6,024 nt of DNA from Candidatus Aegiribacteria sp. (GTDB lineage Bacteria; Fermentibacterota; Fermentibacteria; Fermentibacterales; JCC-6): positions 1 to 6,024 of the forward strand of contig DAOWNO010000146.1 in NCBI GenBank assembly GCA_030642525.1. The letters run 5' to 3'. Made by a program: the position numbers and the translations under genes. The notes below the pieces were generated by a model, which was not told where the DNA came from, made no database searches, and saw nothing but the letters and a program-made list of their open reading frames with translations. Each line of letters begins with the position of its first letter. The first letter of the stretch is position 1. Shown piece after piece: positions 5,985 through 6,024 of the stretch.

Positions 5985-6024
5985 TGAGTCTTTATTATGA
6001 AAATCTTTTTCTAATTCAGTAACC

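Noticed and set aside
5984..6022. ATG overlapping the TGA of the plus-strand membrane protein gene (TGATG), as if starting a coupled next gene
   Set aside because: The frame stops after 12 codons at TAA 6020-6022, and another ATG at 5997 stops after five codons. No gene can be supported.

Overview
The window looks like part of a bacterial surface-polysaccharide or glycoconjugate locus. It holds five protein genes and almost no non-coding DNA. The organism cannot be named from the sequence. AAGGA-type ribosome binding sites, GTG/TTG starts and a good sigma70-like promoter (TTGACT-18-TATGAT) point to a bacterium. The sugar pathway suggests one that makes O-antigen, capsule or protein-linked glycans. 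No RNA gene, mobile element, CRISPR array or long repeat was seen.

Positions 1-2439, minus strand, form a three-gene operon read right to left. First comes a WlbA/WbpB-type sugar-nucleotide dehydrogenase (2439-1495, GTG start). Eight bases later is a WlbB/WbpD-type left-handed beta-helix N-acetyltransferase with a C-terminal zinc-ribbon-like tail (1486-899). Overlapping it by 14 bases is a family 2 glycosyltransferase resembling dolichol-phosphate mannose synthase, with a C-terminal membrane region (912 to the left edge, slightly truncated). The two enzymes belong to the route from UDP-GlcNAc uronic acid to UDP-2,3-diacetamido-2,3-dideoxy uronic acids. The glycosyltransferase probably moves a sugar to a lipid carrier or growing glycan. 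The aminotransferase and the UDP-GlcNAc 6-dehydrogenase the pathway also needs are not in the window.

Positions 2440-2538 hold the operon promoter, a perfect 7-bp inverted repeat touching the -35 box, and a possible ten-codon leader reading frame whose stop overlaps the wlbA start.

Positions 2539-5984 hold two large, divergently transcribed membrane proteins. Both look like GT-C-fold glycosyltransferases, which use lipid-linked sugar donors. The minus-strand one ends in a TPR-like tail; the plus-strand one ends in a soluble domain of about 120 residues. Their longest reading frames overlap head to head at 4167-4212. A shorter start for the minus gene (4113), a later start for the plus gene (about 4197) and face-to-face promoter-like elements between them make a more coherent picture.

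Taken together, and by inference, the locus could make an activated diacetamido-uronic acid, load sugars on a lipid carrier and finish glycan assembly at the membrane. Nothing here proves a new system. The most interesting parts are the unclassified GT-C pair and the compact divergent start region.
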